DNA of 64,000 bases from VFKI01 sp033762075 (GCA_033762075.1 JANRLY010000023.1:1-64000), one strand, 5' to 3'; positions 53,581 to 63,359 are shown, counted from the stretch's first letter. Translations and numbers: made by a program. Notes: a model not told the origin generated them from the letters alone.

Positions 53581-55290
53581 CTATAGCTGATAATTATTCC
53601 TAGCTTCATCATACTTTTTTAGAAATTGCATAATCTCTTCATCGTCCTGAATACTAGGATGATCAATTATTTTTTGATGAATAAGCTCTAAAGTCTTACG
53701 CTCAGCTTGAGATTGAATATTATTCCATGGGATACGCGGACCTTCCGCATGATTATAATGATCAGAAAATAATAATGCGCGTGTTGCTGGAGTGATTTTA
53801 TTTTCTATGGTGTTAATGATTTGACGAGAAATACTCAACAGTTGTTTTGGGGGATCAACTGATATCAGTAAATCTTCGATAGCTGATTTAACAATATTAG
53901 TATTCCATTGGCGTGAAGGCTTATTTGCCGTGATCGCCTGAGCAAGTGATTGTGCCAAGATATTTGTATCAGCTTCAGACAATTTTTGATTTTTCATGTA
54001 GAAAATTAAAAATATCCAATGATTATCATTCGCGAATTTCTGTAATCCTGCGGATGGAATGATTACATGCTGACTGATCCAATTTAAAGCGCTTGCTCGC
54101 TGGCCTTGCGGTCCTTCAGCGACAATAATGATATTATCCAATACATTATCTTTAATAAGATTATCGTAAAGATTTTCTGTTATCTTTTCTTCACCAGTAA
54201 ATTCACTTTCAAGTAAGTTAAGAATTTTATCATCTGCACCACAAGCAATAAAAACTGGAAAGTAGCGTTTAAAAAGATTGAATGAAGACGGTTGATCTTT
54301 TAATGCTGTTTCTAATAACAGATAAGCATCATCATGCAAGGAAAGTAAAAATAATTTACCAACCAAGCTGAATATTCCAGAGATGGGCAATTGAAATCTT
54401 TCGATGTATTTATTTAATTGTGGATCTACAATGCCTTCACTATTTTTTGACAAAAATCCGGGAAATACTTTAAGTATTGCAGGGAGATTTTCAAAAAATC
54501 GCTGGCTAAATTGTGGTGGAGCGAAATTGACTTTATTGGCTAATAATAGATTAACAATCTCAGGGCTTTTATTAAAATAACTATGGCTTAGTAAAGCATT
54601 TAAATTAAAAGCAAGATTTTCTCGGCTGAGAACACCTTCCTCCATAATGACTTTAAGCAAGCTCAATGCTTCTGTTTCTCTACCATCATCACACATTAAT
54701 CGCATTAACCCAAAATAATTTGACTCATATGGGTTGTTTTTGCCGGAGTAAAAAAATTCAGATCTGTTAACTGCTGAGCCTAAAGGAAATGATTTTTCTT
54801 TTACAGGGTTTATTAAATTCTTTATAAATTCTAAAATTACCTCTCCGTTAAGATTGCGATGGGAAAGATATTTATCCAGGAACTTGAGAAAGTCTTTTTT
54901 TGAAGTATGACATTCATCTCGCAATCTTATAATAAATATTTTCAATATTTTTTTATAATGGTATTCTTCTAATGATTTAAATCGTGGATATTCATAATGA
55001 TGGTTTTTCCAGTTTCTGTCTTCCGTGTTATATTGAGCTGGTGTCAAGTAATCATCAAAATAGCTTATCAGTTCATCATAAGTAAATGGAAAAGATTTGA
55101 TGATTTTTTCAAAGAAATATTCATTTCCATATTGATTGATAAGCTCATTCAATTGATCTTTCGGTTGAGCAAATTGAGTGTGTGCTAAAAGACTTTTTAG
55201 ATTACGCTCGTCGTAAGATTGGGCTGCTTGAATAATTTCTAATTTTCTAGACCCTGAGAAAGGTTCCAAAGTTTTTGTTCTTGTATCCAT
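53581..55290 (-). CDS. hypothetical protein, 569 aa, candidate helical-solenoid protein
   Basis: Not recognised. The sequence is a long run of amphipathic helices with spacing like a degenerate ankyrin/HEAT-type solenoid (for example ETEALSLLKVIMEEGVLS and SPEIVNLLLANKVNF), no signal peptide, no membrane helix and no clear catalytic motif. It shares strand and neighbourhood with the coiled-coil protein at 55318, which is upstream by 27 bp, so both may be one transcript. Similar eukaryote-like repeat proteins are common among secreted effectors; that is inference. Confidence 0.7.
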   Translation of the reverse strand: MDTRTKTLEPFSGSRKLEIIQAAQSYDERNLKSLLAHTQFAQPKDQLNELINQYGNEYFFEKIIKSFPFTYDELISYFDDYLTPAQYNTEDRNWKNHHYEYPRFKSLEEYHYKKILKIFIIRLRDECHTSKKDFLKFLDKYLSHRNLNGEVILEFIKNLINPVKEKSFPLGSAVNRSEFFYSGKNNPYESNYFGLMRLMCDDGRETEALSLLKVIMEEGVLSRENLAFNLNALLSHSYFNKSPEIVNLLLANKVNFAPPQFSQRFFENLPAILKVFPGFLSKNSEGIVDPQLNKYIERFQLPISGIFSLVGKLFLLSLHDDAYLLLETALKDQPSSFNLFKRYFPVFIACGADDKILNLLESEFTGEEKITENLYDNLIKDNVLDNIIIVAEGPQGQRASALNWISQHVIIPSAGLQKFANDNHWIFLIFYMKNQKLSEADTNILAQSLAQAITANKPSRQWNTNIVKSAIEDLLISVDPPKQLLSISRQIINTIENKITPATRALLFSDHYNHAEGPRIPWNNIQSQAERKTLELIHQKIIDHPSIQDDEEIMQFLKKYDEARNNYQL

Positions 55291-55317
55291 GTTTGATCCT
55301 GCTTATATAAAGATTAA

Positions 55318-56523
55318 TTAGTTCATACTATTTGGTTGTGAATACATCTCGTTTTTTTCTTCTAGTACTGCTGGAGATGCTTCAGTGTTAAATAATTTTG
55401 AGAGCCAATTTGGGATAGAGGATGGTGAATGTTCATGAATTTTTTTGAGCACTGCTAAGCCATGATGTATTCCTTGCTCAAGATCTTCTAGCATAGTTGG
55501 CGCACCTACTATGATATTTGGATAAATCATTTGTTGATATTTTAAATCAGCATCATCAACGAGCTTTTCAAAATTAGCTGTGGAGAAAGGTGCGTTTTTG
55601 CAAATTTCAGCCTCATTTTTTAAAGCCTGAAATGCCGTAATTTCTTTCGTTAAGCCTTCCATTTTTTTACGATAGTCAGTGATTTGTGTATTAAATGCTT
55701 TTGCTAGTTTTTCACGTTGTCGATTACTGCTCGCGATATGATCTGCTGTTTCCGCTGCCGAGACAGAAGAAAATAGTAAAATTGCATTTTGCTTATTCAT
55801 CCAGCCCCTCGTATCTGCGAGTTCACGATCTTTCTGGAGAATGTCTCTTTCGTGCTTTTCAAATTCTTTTTTTAATGTATCTCTTTCTTCTGTCAGTAAG
55901 TAGAGCTTTTTATCAAACTCTGTCAATGCGATCGCGCCAATTGAATTTTTAGGATATCCTTCTTTTATCTTTTGGGATTCTGTTTTTCTATGCCGCATTA
56001 TTTTTTCATCAAGTTTTTGAATTGTCACAGAGACACTTGAAGCAGCTAGATGAATGCCTTTTTTGATGTGCACTTCTAAATCATCTCGAATCGTCGGCGA
56101 GCATTTTATCTCTTTATAAAATTTATTTTTGTATGCTTTTTCAGCATCATTAAAAATTGTATCGTAAAGTGTGGAGGTTAAAATGTTGTCTTTATATTTA
56201 GTTGCTTCCTGAATGAGTAATTCAAGTGCTGTGATTTTTTTATCAAGAATCTTCATTGACTCATCTAAGTTATAGGCTTCTGATCCCATCAACTCAGCTT
56301 TGGCCATTGTAGAAACTAGCTTCCAAGCAGTACTGAATGTGTAGATACCTGCGTCAAGGTCTTTCATCGCTTCTTGGTTTTTTTCTTCCTTTGCTTCATC
56401 GGCTAAATTTTGTGCTTTACGCTCTAATGCAAGCGCTGACTCTGTTAAGGCGTTGCTTTTTTCATGCAGTTTTGTCAGTTCTCTATTAAATACGGTGAGT
56501 AGTCCTTCATGAACAGTTGTCAT
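55318..56523 (-). CDS. hypothetical coiled-coil protein with internal duplication, 401 aa
   Basis: Not recognised. Two related modules of about 70 residues lie at about 95-166 and 293-363, sharing the pattern K.ITA...L..EA...K, then ST, DA...Y....Y..I...PT...DLE..I..G; between them is a coiled coil (about 170-245). No signal peptide. ATG 56523 is chosen over ATG 56541 because GAGGA precedes it by 10 bases. It lies 27 bp upstream of the 569-aa gene on the same strand. Function unknown. Confidence 0.7.
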   Translation of the reverse strand: MTTVHEGLLTVFNRELTKLHEKSNALTESALALERKAQNLADEAKEEKNQEAMKDLDAGIYTFSTAWKLVSTMAKAELMGSEAYNLDESMKILDKKITALELLIQEATKYKDNILTSTLYDTIFNDAEKAYKNKFYKEIKCSPTIRDDLEVHIKKGIHLAASSVSVTIQKLDEKIMRHRKTESQKIKEGYPKNSIGAIALTEFDKKLYLLTEERDTLKKEFEKHERDILQKDRELADTRGWMNKQNAILLFSSVSAAETADHIASSNRQREKLAKAFNTQITDYRKKMEGLTKEITAFQALKNEAEICKNAPFSTANFEKLVDDADLKYQQMIYPNIIVGAPTMLEDLEQGIHHGLAVLKKIHEHSPSSIPNWLSKLFNTEASPAVLEEKNEMYSQPNSMN

Positions 56524-56577
56524 TTGTAATTTTTTCCTCATGAATAATGCTTGGTAGATGAAGTTGAAAAACCGGCG

Positions 56578-57318
56578 TCATACTAAACCGCTCAACCCCT
56601 TTTGGAAAGTTATTTTCTCATCTGAGTTGAGTTTTGAAACTTCATCTGCGGTCAACATCAAAGGCAAAATCGGTGCCATTGTAGATGCTTTAATATAGTA
56701 ACGACACATGGCAGCGATATTTTCACGATAATACGCTCCACCATATCCCACAAATCGCGTGACTAAATCTTTCACTGAGCAATCATTTAAGCCATCTCCT
56801 ACGTATCCGAGACGCGGATATTGTTTAAGTTTTTCACGCACGATGATTTGTTTGCCCTCATTATGTGTTAAGACGGAATCTTCTTCATAATTCAAAAAAC
56901 GACCATTCGAATCAAATTGAATATTCACAGCAAAAATAGAGGAAGATTCGATGCCAAGATATTTTCCTAGTATCGCAATCGCTGGAAATAATCCAGCGGA
57001 AATAATAAAAATTGTTTTTCCAAGCTTTTGAAAAATTTTTATTACAGGCAAAACATCTGGTGTTAAATGTTTAATGTATTGTTGGCCAAGCCAAGTCATT
57101 TGCTGCTGCGTTGGCTTGGTGAGCGCCAGTCGTTTTTGATATAATGTGGGATTAATCCCTGTTTGACCCATGGCTTCAGCTGTTAATATCTTGACAGCTT
57201 CACCAACACCATTGGTGGCGGCTAATTCATCAATGCCCTCAATGGTACTAAGCGTCCCGTCACAATCAAAAAAAATTGCATCGAGAGGCGTTCTTAATCG
57301 GGCGTCTGATGTTAACAT
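56578..57318 (-). CDS. serB: phosphoserine phosphatase (HAD family)
   Basis: A 246-residue HAD phosphatase. Motif I is FFDCDGTLS (about 16-24), where the Asp pair is the nucleophile and acid; IISAG gives motif II, and GYVGDGLNDCSVKDL motif III/IV. The IEGIDELA segment after motif I matches SerB. Releasing phosphate from phosphoserine is the last step of serine synthesis. It diverges from serA with 50 bp between, so both may share a control region, which supports the assignment. A related HAD phosphatase role is possible. Confidence 0.82.
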   Translation of the reverse strand: MLTSDARLRTPLDAIFFDCDGTLSTIEGIDELAATNGVGEAVKILTAEAMGQTGINPTLYQKRLALTKPTQQQMTWLGQQYIKHLTPDVLPVIKIFQKLGKTIFIISAGLFPAIAILGKYLGIESSSIFAVNIQFDSNGRFLNYEEDSVLTHNEGKQIIVREKLKQYPRLGYVGDGLNDCSVKDLVTRFVGYGGAYYRENIAAMCRYYIKASTMAPILPLMLTADEVSKLNSDEKITFQKGLSGLV

Positions 57319-57368
57319 AGTCGTTTTCCTGCGTGGCGAAAGAAGAGATCAAACCATAAGGACCAACA

Positions 57369-58544
57369 ATGTTCAATATCCAAGTGCTAAATACTATTGC
57401 TGAAAATGGTTTAGCTGTTTTTCCAAAAGAACAGTACAAGATTGGTGAAAAAATGACACAACCGGATGCTATTCTTGTGCGTTCGTATAATTTACATGAT
57501 TTTCAATTTGCTGATTCAGTGCAAGTGGTAGGTCGCGCAGGAGTGGGCATTAATAATATTCCCGTGGATAAACTGACGCAGCAAGGCATTCCGGTTTTGA
57601 ATACACCAGGCGCGAATACTAATGCGGTGCGTGAGCTTGTACTTGCGGGCATGTTGCTGGCTAGCAGACATTTATGTGCTGCCTGGGAATATGTGCGCAC
57701 TTTAGATGATGCTGATAATGCTGCATTGAACACGCATATTGAAAAAGATAAAAAACAATTCAGTGGCACAGAATTGCGTGGCCGTACATTGGGTGTTATT
57801 GGTCTTGGGCATATTGGTGTCCAAGTGGCGAATGCAGCCAGTGGCTTGGGTATGCAAATTATTGGATATGATCCCGCTATTACTGTGAAACGCGCTTGGG
57901 AATTATCTTCTGATGTGAAACAAGCACCGCACCTAGAAGCTTTATTATCAGAATCAGACTTTGTCACTCTACATGTGCCATTGATCAAAGAAACACACGA
58001 GATGGTGAACACAAAAGTTCTTTCGCAAATGAAAAAGGGTGCTATTTTACTCAATTTTTCGCGTGGTGAAATTATCGATGAGCAAGCGGTTCTCAACGCT
58101 CTCGATCAAAAAATGATGAGTTGTTATGTCAGTGATTTTCCATCCATAGCATTAAAAAATCATCCGCAAGTGATTTGTTTGCCGCATTTAGGGGCATCAA
58201 CCCAGCAAGCTGAAGAAAATTGCGCGATTATGGTTGCTCGTCAAATTCGGGACTTTTTAGAAAAGGGCACGATTTCTCATGCGGTGAATTTTCCTGAGAT
58301 CGATATGCCTAATCATATTACTGCACATCGCTTAGCGCTCACACACACAAATACACCAGGTATGGTCGCTCAGATTTCTTCCAAACTCGCAGTCGAAAAA
58401 ATGAATATTCTGGGATTACAAAATGGTTCGCACAATGATATTGCTTACACATTGATCGATTTAAATTCTATATTGACCGAAAAGTTGTTGACTGAGTTGA
58501 AAAAAATTGACGGAATGATTCGAGTGAGGAAGATAGAGAAATAA
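57369..58544 (+). CDS. serA: D-3-phosphoglycerate dehydrogenase
   Basis: A 391-residue D-isomer 2-hydroxyacid dehydrogenase starting serine synthesis from 3-phosphoglycerate with NAD. It contains VGRAGVGINNI, the Rossmann motif GVIGLGHIGVQVA (about 142-154), FSRGEIIDEQAV (Arg/Glu side), and the catalytic His in CLPHLGASTQQAEE, then an ACT domain (about 320-391) as in type-III-like SerA. The architecture is the short form without the intervening domain. Its neighbour serB on the opposite strand supports the pathway; serC is not in the window. Confidence 0.93.
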   Translation: MFNIQVLNTIAENGLAVFPKEQYKIGEKMTQPDAILVRSYNLHDFQFADSVQVVGRAGVGINNIPVDKLTQQGIPVLNTPGANTNAVRELVLAGMLLASRHLCAAWEYVRTLDDADNAALNTHIEKDKKQFSGTELRGRTLGVIGLGHIGVQVANAASGLGMQIIGYDPAITVKRAWELSSDVKQAPHLEALLSESDFVTLHVPLIKETHEMVNTKVLSQMKKGAILLNFSRGEIIDEQAVLNALDQKMMSCYVSDFPSIALKNHPQVICLPHLGASTQQAEENCAIMVARQIRDFLEKGTISHAVNFPEIDMPNHITAHRLALTHTNTPGMVAQISSKLAVEKMNILGLQNGSHNDIAYTLIDLNSILTEKLLTELKKIDGMIRVRKIEK

Positions 58545-58634
58545 TACTTGCAGCAGCCCAGTCCCTATGGCAGGCTAGCGGTTTTGAACAATAATGTCAC
58601 ACGGAAGTAACGATAAAATAGGAATTCGTTTGAG

Positions 58635-60440
58635 ATGGTATCATCGCACGCCTCTGAACAAAAACTGGCCGTCCTTTCCACTGAGCAAGCAATTTCTGAG
58701 CTGACTCAATTACATGCTATGCAGCATGTGAATCAAACAACGCGATTGTTGTTGTCAAGTCAATTGCTCACGCATTTACCAGAAGTTGGTGTCAATCCAT
58801 TAGTCGATGAAGCAGCTGATTTATTTTCATTCATGGGTCATTTAAAACATCTCAGAGAGTGTCACTCATTAGAGAAACTTCATCAAGCCCTCATTGAAAA
58901 AATACAAGCGTTTCAACAATCCATTTTAGTGCAGCGCTATCATCCGGACCAATTGGCTGAATACAATACACTATGTTGTTATGCTCTATGTGCTACTTTA
59001 GACGGTATTATCAGTCACGCACCTTGGTGCAGTGAAGAGCAATGGCAAGCTAATGCTTTAGTACCACGTTTTGTTGCCAATCCTCCTTCGGCAAGTGATT
59101 TTTTTATTATCTTAGAGCGGATGGTCAGAGATCCTGCTATTTACATCGATGTCATCGAATTCATGTATTTGTGTTTGAGCTTCGGCATGAAAATGGATAA
59201 TGCTTCAGGGTCAGAATTTAATCACGAACAGCTTGAGCATATTATGCATGCGCTTTACCAACGTATCCGTAGCTATCGAGGACATTTTAGTAAAACACTT
59301 TCGCCTTTTCCAATTAAATCACAAAACCCACAAACTACTCGTACGACACGTCGACAAAAATCATTCTCAATCAAAAATACACTGCGATCTTTAAAACAAC
59401 GCTTTGGTAAAAAACAATTAACGTTGACTGATTTAACAGCTATTGATCATGATATTTTAAAATCAAAGTTTCAAACGATCGTAGATTACTTAGATAAAAC
59501 AAAAATCCGCAAAAATAATACTGAATTGAAACTGAATCAATTGCCTGCTTTTTTATTTGTGGGGGGAGAGCACGCAGGGAAGTCTACCTTATTAGCTAAT
59601 ACAAAAATTAATTATATTTTAAGCAAAAAATCACTTCAAAATAATTATACGCCGCATATGACTACCGTCGAATTATCCGACTGGTGGATCACGCCAGAAA
59701 ATATTATTATTGATGTGCCAGGAAAATATATTCATGCAATTCACTCCTTAAAATCCCCAGCAAATATGCATTGGGAAGGGTTGCTTGACTTATTAAAAAC
59801 AAATGCAAATCTTCATCCGATGAATGGTATCGTTTTTGCTATTGCACTACCTGAATTGATGCACAAGGAACAGCGTGCCCAGTTACTTAAAAACATTAAA
59901 TATTGTTTGAACAGCGTTCATACTCACCTTGGTCATTTACCTTTTTATTTTGTCATCACAAAATGCGATTTAATTCCTGGTTTCGTCGAATTTTTTTCAG
60001 ATTGCAGCAGCGAAGAATTTTTACAAGCTTGGGGTGTAACGGTTCCTCCATCTTCTGATGATGAATTTCTCTCCCAGATCGTGAGTAAAAGATTAGATGC
60101 ATTGATTAAACGACTCAACACGCAATTAATTTGGCGCCTCCACAAAGAAAGAAATGCATATGCGAAATTTTACATTAAAAATTTCCCGATCCAAATCGAA
60201 CGACTGAAACAGGCGATCAACGGTTTAATGCATGATTTAGAAATGAGTGGTCTAAAATGCTTACTGCGCGGCATTTATTTGACGAGCGCCACGCAAGAAG
60301 ACGAGTCACGTCGTGTTCAACCGCCTGAAATTTTGCCTGGCAAAGAGTTGCAACAAAGATTTCAATTATTGCATCCACAGGGTGTATCCAAAAATGCTTA
60401 TTTTATTAAGCAATTTATTATGCAAGGTTTAGTAACTTAA
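58635..60440 (+). CDS. DotU-IcmF (TssL-TssM) fusion protein, N-terminal GTPase part only
   Basis: A 601-residue chimera. Residues about 50-220 match the DotU/TssL/IcmH cytoplasmic domain: NPLVDEAADLF (54-64), YALCATLDG (116-124), FFIILERMVRDP (156-167) and EFMYLCLSFG (175-184). Residues about 300-530 match the IcmF/TssM N-terminal GTPase domain: Walker A GGEHAGKST (310-318), IIIDVPGKYI, and TKCDLIPGF (442-450). Neither the DotU C-terminal membrane helix nor the IcmF membrane helices and periplasmic part are present, so it should be cytoplasmic. A basic linker (about 225-300) joins them. IcmF and DotU normally are separate inner-membrane proteins of T6SS and Dot/Icm T4BSS. A coiled-coil gene follows after 14 bp. 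Confidence 0.8.
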   Translation: MVSSHASEQKLAVLSTEQAISELTQLHAMQHVNQTTRLLLSSQLLTHLPEVGVNPLVDEAADLFSFMGHLKHLRECHSLEKLHQALIEKIQAFQQSILVQRYHPDQLAEYNTLCCYALCATLDGIISHAPWCSEEQWQANALVPRFVANPPSASDFFIILERMVRDPAIYIDVIEFMYLCLSFGMKMDNASGSEFNHEQLEHIMHALYQRIRSYRGHFSKTLSPFPIKSQNPQTTRTTRRQKSFSIKNTLRSLKQRFGKKQLTLTDLTAIDHDILKSKFQTIVDYLDKTKIRKNNTELKLNQLPAFLFVGGEHAGKSTLLANTKINYILSKKSLQNNYTPHMTTVELSDWWITPENIIIDVPGKYIHAIHSLKSPANMHWEGLLDLLKTNANLHPMNGIVFAIALPELMHKEQRAQLLKNIKYCLNSVHTHLGHLPFYFVITKCDLIPGFVEFFSDCSSEEFLQAWGVTVPPSSDDEFLSQIVSKRLDALIKRLNTQLIWRLHKERNAYAKFYIKNFPIQIERLKQAINGLMHDLEMSGLKCLLRGIYLTSATQEDESRRVQPPEILPGKELQQRFQLLHPQGVSKNAYFIKQFIMQGLVT

Positions 60441-60454
60441 CGAAAAGGTGACGT

Positions 60455-61351
60455 ATGAGTAACGAAATTGAAAATACTGCAGAGAATTTAAATGATGAAG
60501 TGGTTGCCGCTTACAACGAAATTTTAATGCAACTCAAAGATGCTAAAAAAGTTACAACTGAAACGCCTATCGAAGAAGAAAGACTGGCCGTGATCGAGTC
60601 ATTTACCAAAGAAACCCCAGAAGATGCTATGCAGCATTTTGATGAGATCAAACGCATTTTAAATCATTCCTTAGAAGATGTGAGAGACCAATATTTAACT
60701 GAGCAGAAAAAATTATTACAAATTGCTGATGCCATAGAATCTAAGAGTAAAGCACTTGCTGACCTTCATCAAATTGAAGTGAATCTTGATTCATTATCGG
60801 CACTTTTGTTGGCACATAGAGAAAAATCAGCTGCCTTTGAAAAGGAGATGGAAGAGCGCCGTAGTCAATTTGAAGCTGAAATGACAAGTAAGCAAAAAGA
60901 ATTTCAACAAGAAGAACAAAAATTTATTTCTCAGCGTGAATTAACTCGGATGAAGGAACGCAACCAATATGAAATTGCGAAGCGCACGCAAGAGCAAGAA
61001 CTTTCTGCCATTCGACAAAAATTTGAAAAAGACATGTCTCAACGCGAAGCCAGAATTAATGCGAATGAACAAGCACTTTCTCAATTAGAACAATTGCGCG
61101 AAAAAGTGGAGCGTTTTCCAGTTGAATTAGAAGAAGCGATTAAAAATACCGAAGAATCAGTTACAAGAAGTTTAACACTCAAATTTGATTATGAAATGCA
61201 ATTGGCACAAAAAGAAATGCGTTTATATCAACAAACCATCGAAACCTTAGAAACAAAAATTGCATTACTTGAGTCTAATATTTCTCGATTTGAGTCTTTG
61301 AAAAGTTCCTTCAGTCGCTTGTTACTTGAGCCTGCGGAGAATGCAGGTTAA
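60455..61351 (+). CDS. coiled-coil protein co-transcribed with DotU-IcmF fusion
   Basis: A 298-residue soluble protein; about residues 75-285 form nearly continuous Glu/Lys/Gln/Arg-rich heptads (for example EKEMEERRSQFEAEMTSKQK), with an acidic N-terminus. No membrane helix, signal peptide or enzyme motif. It starts 14 bp after the fusion gene with AAGGTG before its ATG, so they are almost certainly one operon. A structural partner or scaffold for the fusion is a reasonable inference; the family was not recognised. Confidence 0.75.
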   Translation: MSNEIENTAENLNDEVVAAYNEILMQLKDAKKVTTETPIEEERLAVIESFTKETPEDAMQHFDEIKRILNHSLEDVRDQYLTEQKKLLQIADAIESKSKALADLHQIEVNLDSLSALLLAHREKSAAFEKEMEERRSQFEAEMTSKQKEFQQEEQKFISQRELTRMKERNQYEIAKRTQEQELSAIRQKFEKDMSQREARINANEQALSQLEQLREKVERFPVELEEAIKNTEESVTRSLTLKFDYEMQLAQKEMRLYQQTIETLETKIALLESNISRFESLKSSFSRLLLEPAENAG

Positions 61352-61374
61352 CGTATCATCCCACGCATGTTTTT

Positions 61375-61415
61375 AGCGCGGAACCCGGTATCTTAAAGTC
61401 GCTGGGTTCCGCGCT
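61375..61415. repeat. GC-rich inverted repeat with 12-bp arms
   Basis: AGCGCGGAACCC at 61375-61386 is the exact reverse complement of GGGTTCCGCGCT at 61404-61415, with 17 bases between. It lies between two convergent genes (coiled-coil gene and alcohol dehydrogenase) and may act as a bidirectional terminator, although no T-run follows, or be a dispersed repeat. The GC content is far above the surroundings. Confidence 0.7.
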
Positions 61416-61461
61416 AGGAGCCGCGCGCGCAATGACAGTAGATAAACGTGTAATGACAACT

Positions 61462-62505
61462 CTATAACGTCGCCATGTCAATCACAAATCGATAACGAAC
61501 ATCACTTTTGATGGTGCGTTCGTAAGCTTCATTGATATTTTCAATCGGAATGATTTCAATGTCGGACGTGATATTTTTTTCAGCGCAATAGTCTAACATT
61601 TCTTGTGTTTCGCGAATGCCGCCAATAAGTGATCCAGCAAGTTGACGTCGTCCACGAATGAAAGTGCTGGCTTCAATTTGCAAAGGTTTCTCTGGCGCAC
61701 CTACCAAAACTAATGTACCACCATTTTTTAACAGCTTGAGATAACTATCGATATCATGCGGTGCTGAAACAGCATCTAAGATGAAATCAAATGTATTAGC
61801 CAAGTTGGCCAGTTGTTGAGGATCTTTTGTAAGATAAAAATGATGTGCGCCCAAACGACGCGCGTCTTTTTCTTTTGCAGGCGATGTACTGAGTACTGAT
61901 ACATCGGCACCCATTGATGCCGCTAATTTGACACCCATATGCCCAAGACCACCTAGTCCTACAATGGCAACTTTTTTGCCTGGCCCTACTTTGTAACGTT
62001 TCAGTGGAGAATATGTAGTAATGCCCGCACACAATAAGGGCGCGGTCGCTGCTAAATCTAATTTGGGAGAAATGGATAAAACATAATTTTCGTCGACAAC
62101 AATTTGCGAAGAATAACCTCCAAATGTAGGGGTCACTTCATCCATCTCGGTTCCGTTATAGGTGGGTACTAAATGTTTTTCGCAAAATTGTTGTTCATCA
62201 GCATGACAACTTTCGCATGTTCTGCAAGAATCAACAAAGCATCCGACACCAACGGTGTCGTTCATTTTGAATTTTTTAACTTTGGCCCCTACTTGCACAA
62301 CTTTTCCAACAATTTCATGTCCAGGGACAATTGGATAGTTTGTGCCTTTCCATTCGTTACGTGCTTGATGAATATCGGAGTGACAAATACCGCAATATAA
62401 AATTTTAATCAAGACATCATGGTCTTTTGGTACACGGCGTTCAAAACTGAAAGGTTGTAAAGGTGTTGTCGCGCTTTTTGCAGCATACGCTTTTGTGGCT
62501 AACAT
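61462..62505 (-). CDS. zinc-type NADP-dependent alcohol dehydrogenase (YahK/Ahr-like)
   Basis: A 347-residue medium-chain dehydrogenase. Catalytic zinc ligands are in GICHSDIHQARNEW (Cys) and PGHEIVGKV (His/Glu); the structural zinc site has four Cys in CRTCESCHADEQQFC; the cofactor fold shows VGLGGLGHMGVKLA. The length and these motifs match the YahK/Ahr and cinnamyl-alcohol-dehydrogenase-like aldehyde reductases that use NADPH. The substrate cannot be told from sequence. GAGGA precedes the ATG. It stands alone, convergent with the coiled-coil gene. Confidence 0.88.
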   Translation of the reverse strand: MLATKAYAAKSATTPLQPFSFERRVPKDHDVLIKILYCGICHSDIHQARNEWKGTNYPIVPGHEIVGKVVQVGAKVKKFKMNDTVGVGCFVDSCRTCESCHADEQQFCEKHLVPTYNGTEMDEVTPTFGGYSSQIVVDENYVLSISPKLDLAATAPLLCAGITTYSPLKRYKVGPGKKVAIVGLGGLGHMGVKLAASMGADVSVLSTSPAKEKDARRLGAHHFYLTKDPQQLANLANTFDFILDAVSAPHDIDSYLKLLKNGGTLVLVGAPEKPLQIEASTFIRGRRQLAGSLIGGIRETQEMLDYCAEKNITSDIEIIPIENINEAYERTIKSDVRYRFVIDMATL

Positions 62506-62582
62506 GGTAAAATCCTCATTTCATTACTGATACTTTTTAAGTAAACTAGTTGGTACTTTACAATATCCGCTAAGGAATAGCC

Positions 62583-63359
62583 ATGCTGTCAACTCAAACC
62601 CTCATTGAACGTTTACAAATCGCTTGCTCCGATCAACGTATACAACAGGCTTATCGCACTCAAACAAGGAAGCGTTTGGCAACAGCAGGCGGTGCCTTTC
62701 GTGTTTTTGATGCAAATGAAAATGATTTTACATTTGTTCCACTCGTCTCAGATTATTTATTGCATACATTAATAGTAAAATTACAAAATTACATTTTAGA
62801 AATGTATTGCTTATATGATGATGAACATGAACCCTACCTTCAAAAAAGCGATGTTGAATATATTAAAATTTGGTTAAAAAAAATTATTGATCTTGGATGT
62901 AATGAATTATTAGATTCAAATGGTTTAATTAAAAAAGAACTCATTGAGATTTTAGCATGGGATGACTTGATCAATGAAAAAAATAGCGCTGCTATTTTAT
63001 GTGCCTATGTCAGCAACATTTTACAGGATGTGATTAGCGCGCTTTATAAGTCAACTTCAGATGACAAGATGAAAGCAGTGATGATCTGCATCACACAACA
63101 TTATTCTTCTTGTGCAACAGAAGCATTAAAAGCGCGTGGATTCATCACGGGAGCCGACTATTTAAGTCAGGAAGATAAATCATTTTTTGCTTGTTTCAAA
63201 GAATTATCAGCAGAAGAAAAGCTCATTGCTGGTGGAATCGCCGCAGGTATCATTGCAGGGCTGATAGGAGTAGGCGCTTTGCTTTTTAAATCATTTACTT
63301 CAGAGAAACGAGATCCGTCAGAATTTAAAAATCATCCCCCACTACCCGATAGACCATAG
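62583..63359 (+). CDS. hypothetical tail-anchored-like protein, 258 aa
   Basis: Not recognised. About 215 soluble, mostly helical residues are followed by one hydrophobic, Gly/Ala-rich helix (IAGGIAAGIIAGLIGVGALLF, close to 218-238) and a short charged, proline-rich tail ending PPLPDRP. There is no N-terminal signal, so the protein resembles a C-tail-anchored or bitopic membrane protein. AAGGA precedes the ATG. Diverges from the alcohol dehydrogenase. A host-membrane-inserted effector is possible but unsupported beyond architecture. Confidence 0.7.
   Translation: MLSTQTLIERLQIACSDQRIQQAYRTQTRKRLATAGGAFRVFDANENDFTFVPLVSDYLLHTLIVKLQNYILEMYCLYDDEHEPYLQKSDVEYIKIWLKKIIDLGCNELLDSNGLIKKELIEILAWDDLINEKNSAAILCAYVSNILQDVISALYKSTSDDKMKAVMICITQHYSSCATEALKARGFITGADYLSQEDKSFFACFKELSAEEKLIAGGIAAGIIAGLIGVGALLFKSFTSEKRDPSEFKNHPPLPDRP

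Noticed and set aside
57503..58096. Minus-strand open frame of 197 residues opposite serA
   Set aside because: Antisense to serA, whose motifs are fully intact; product unrecognisable.
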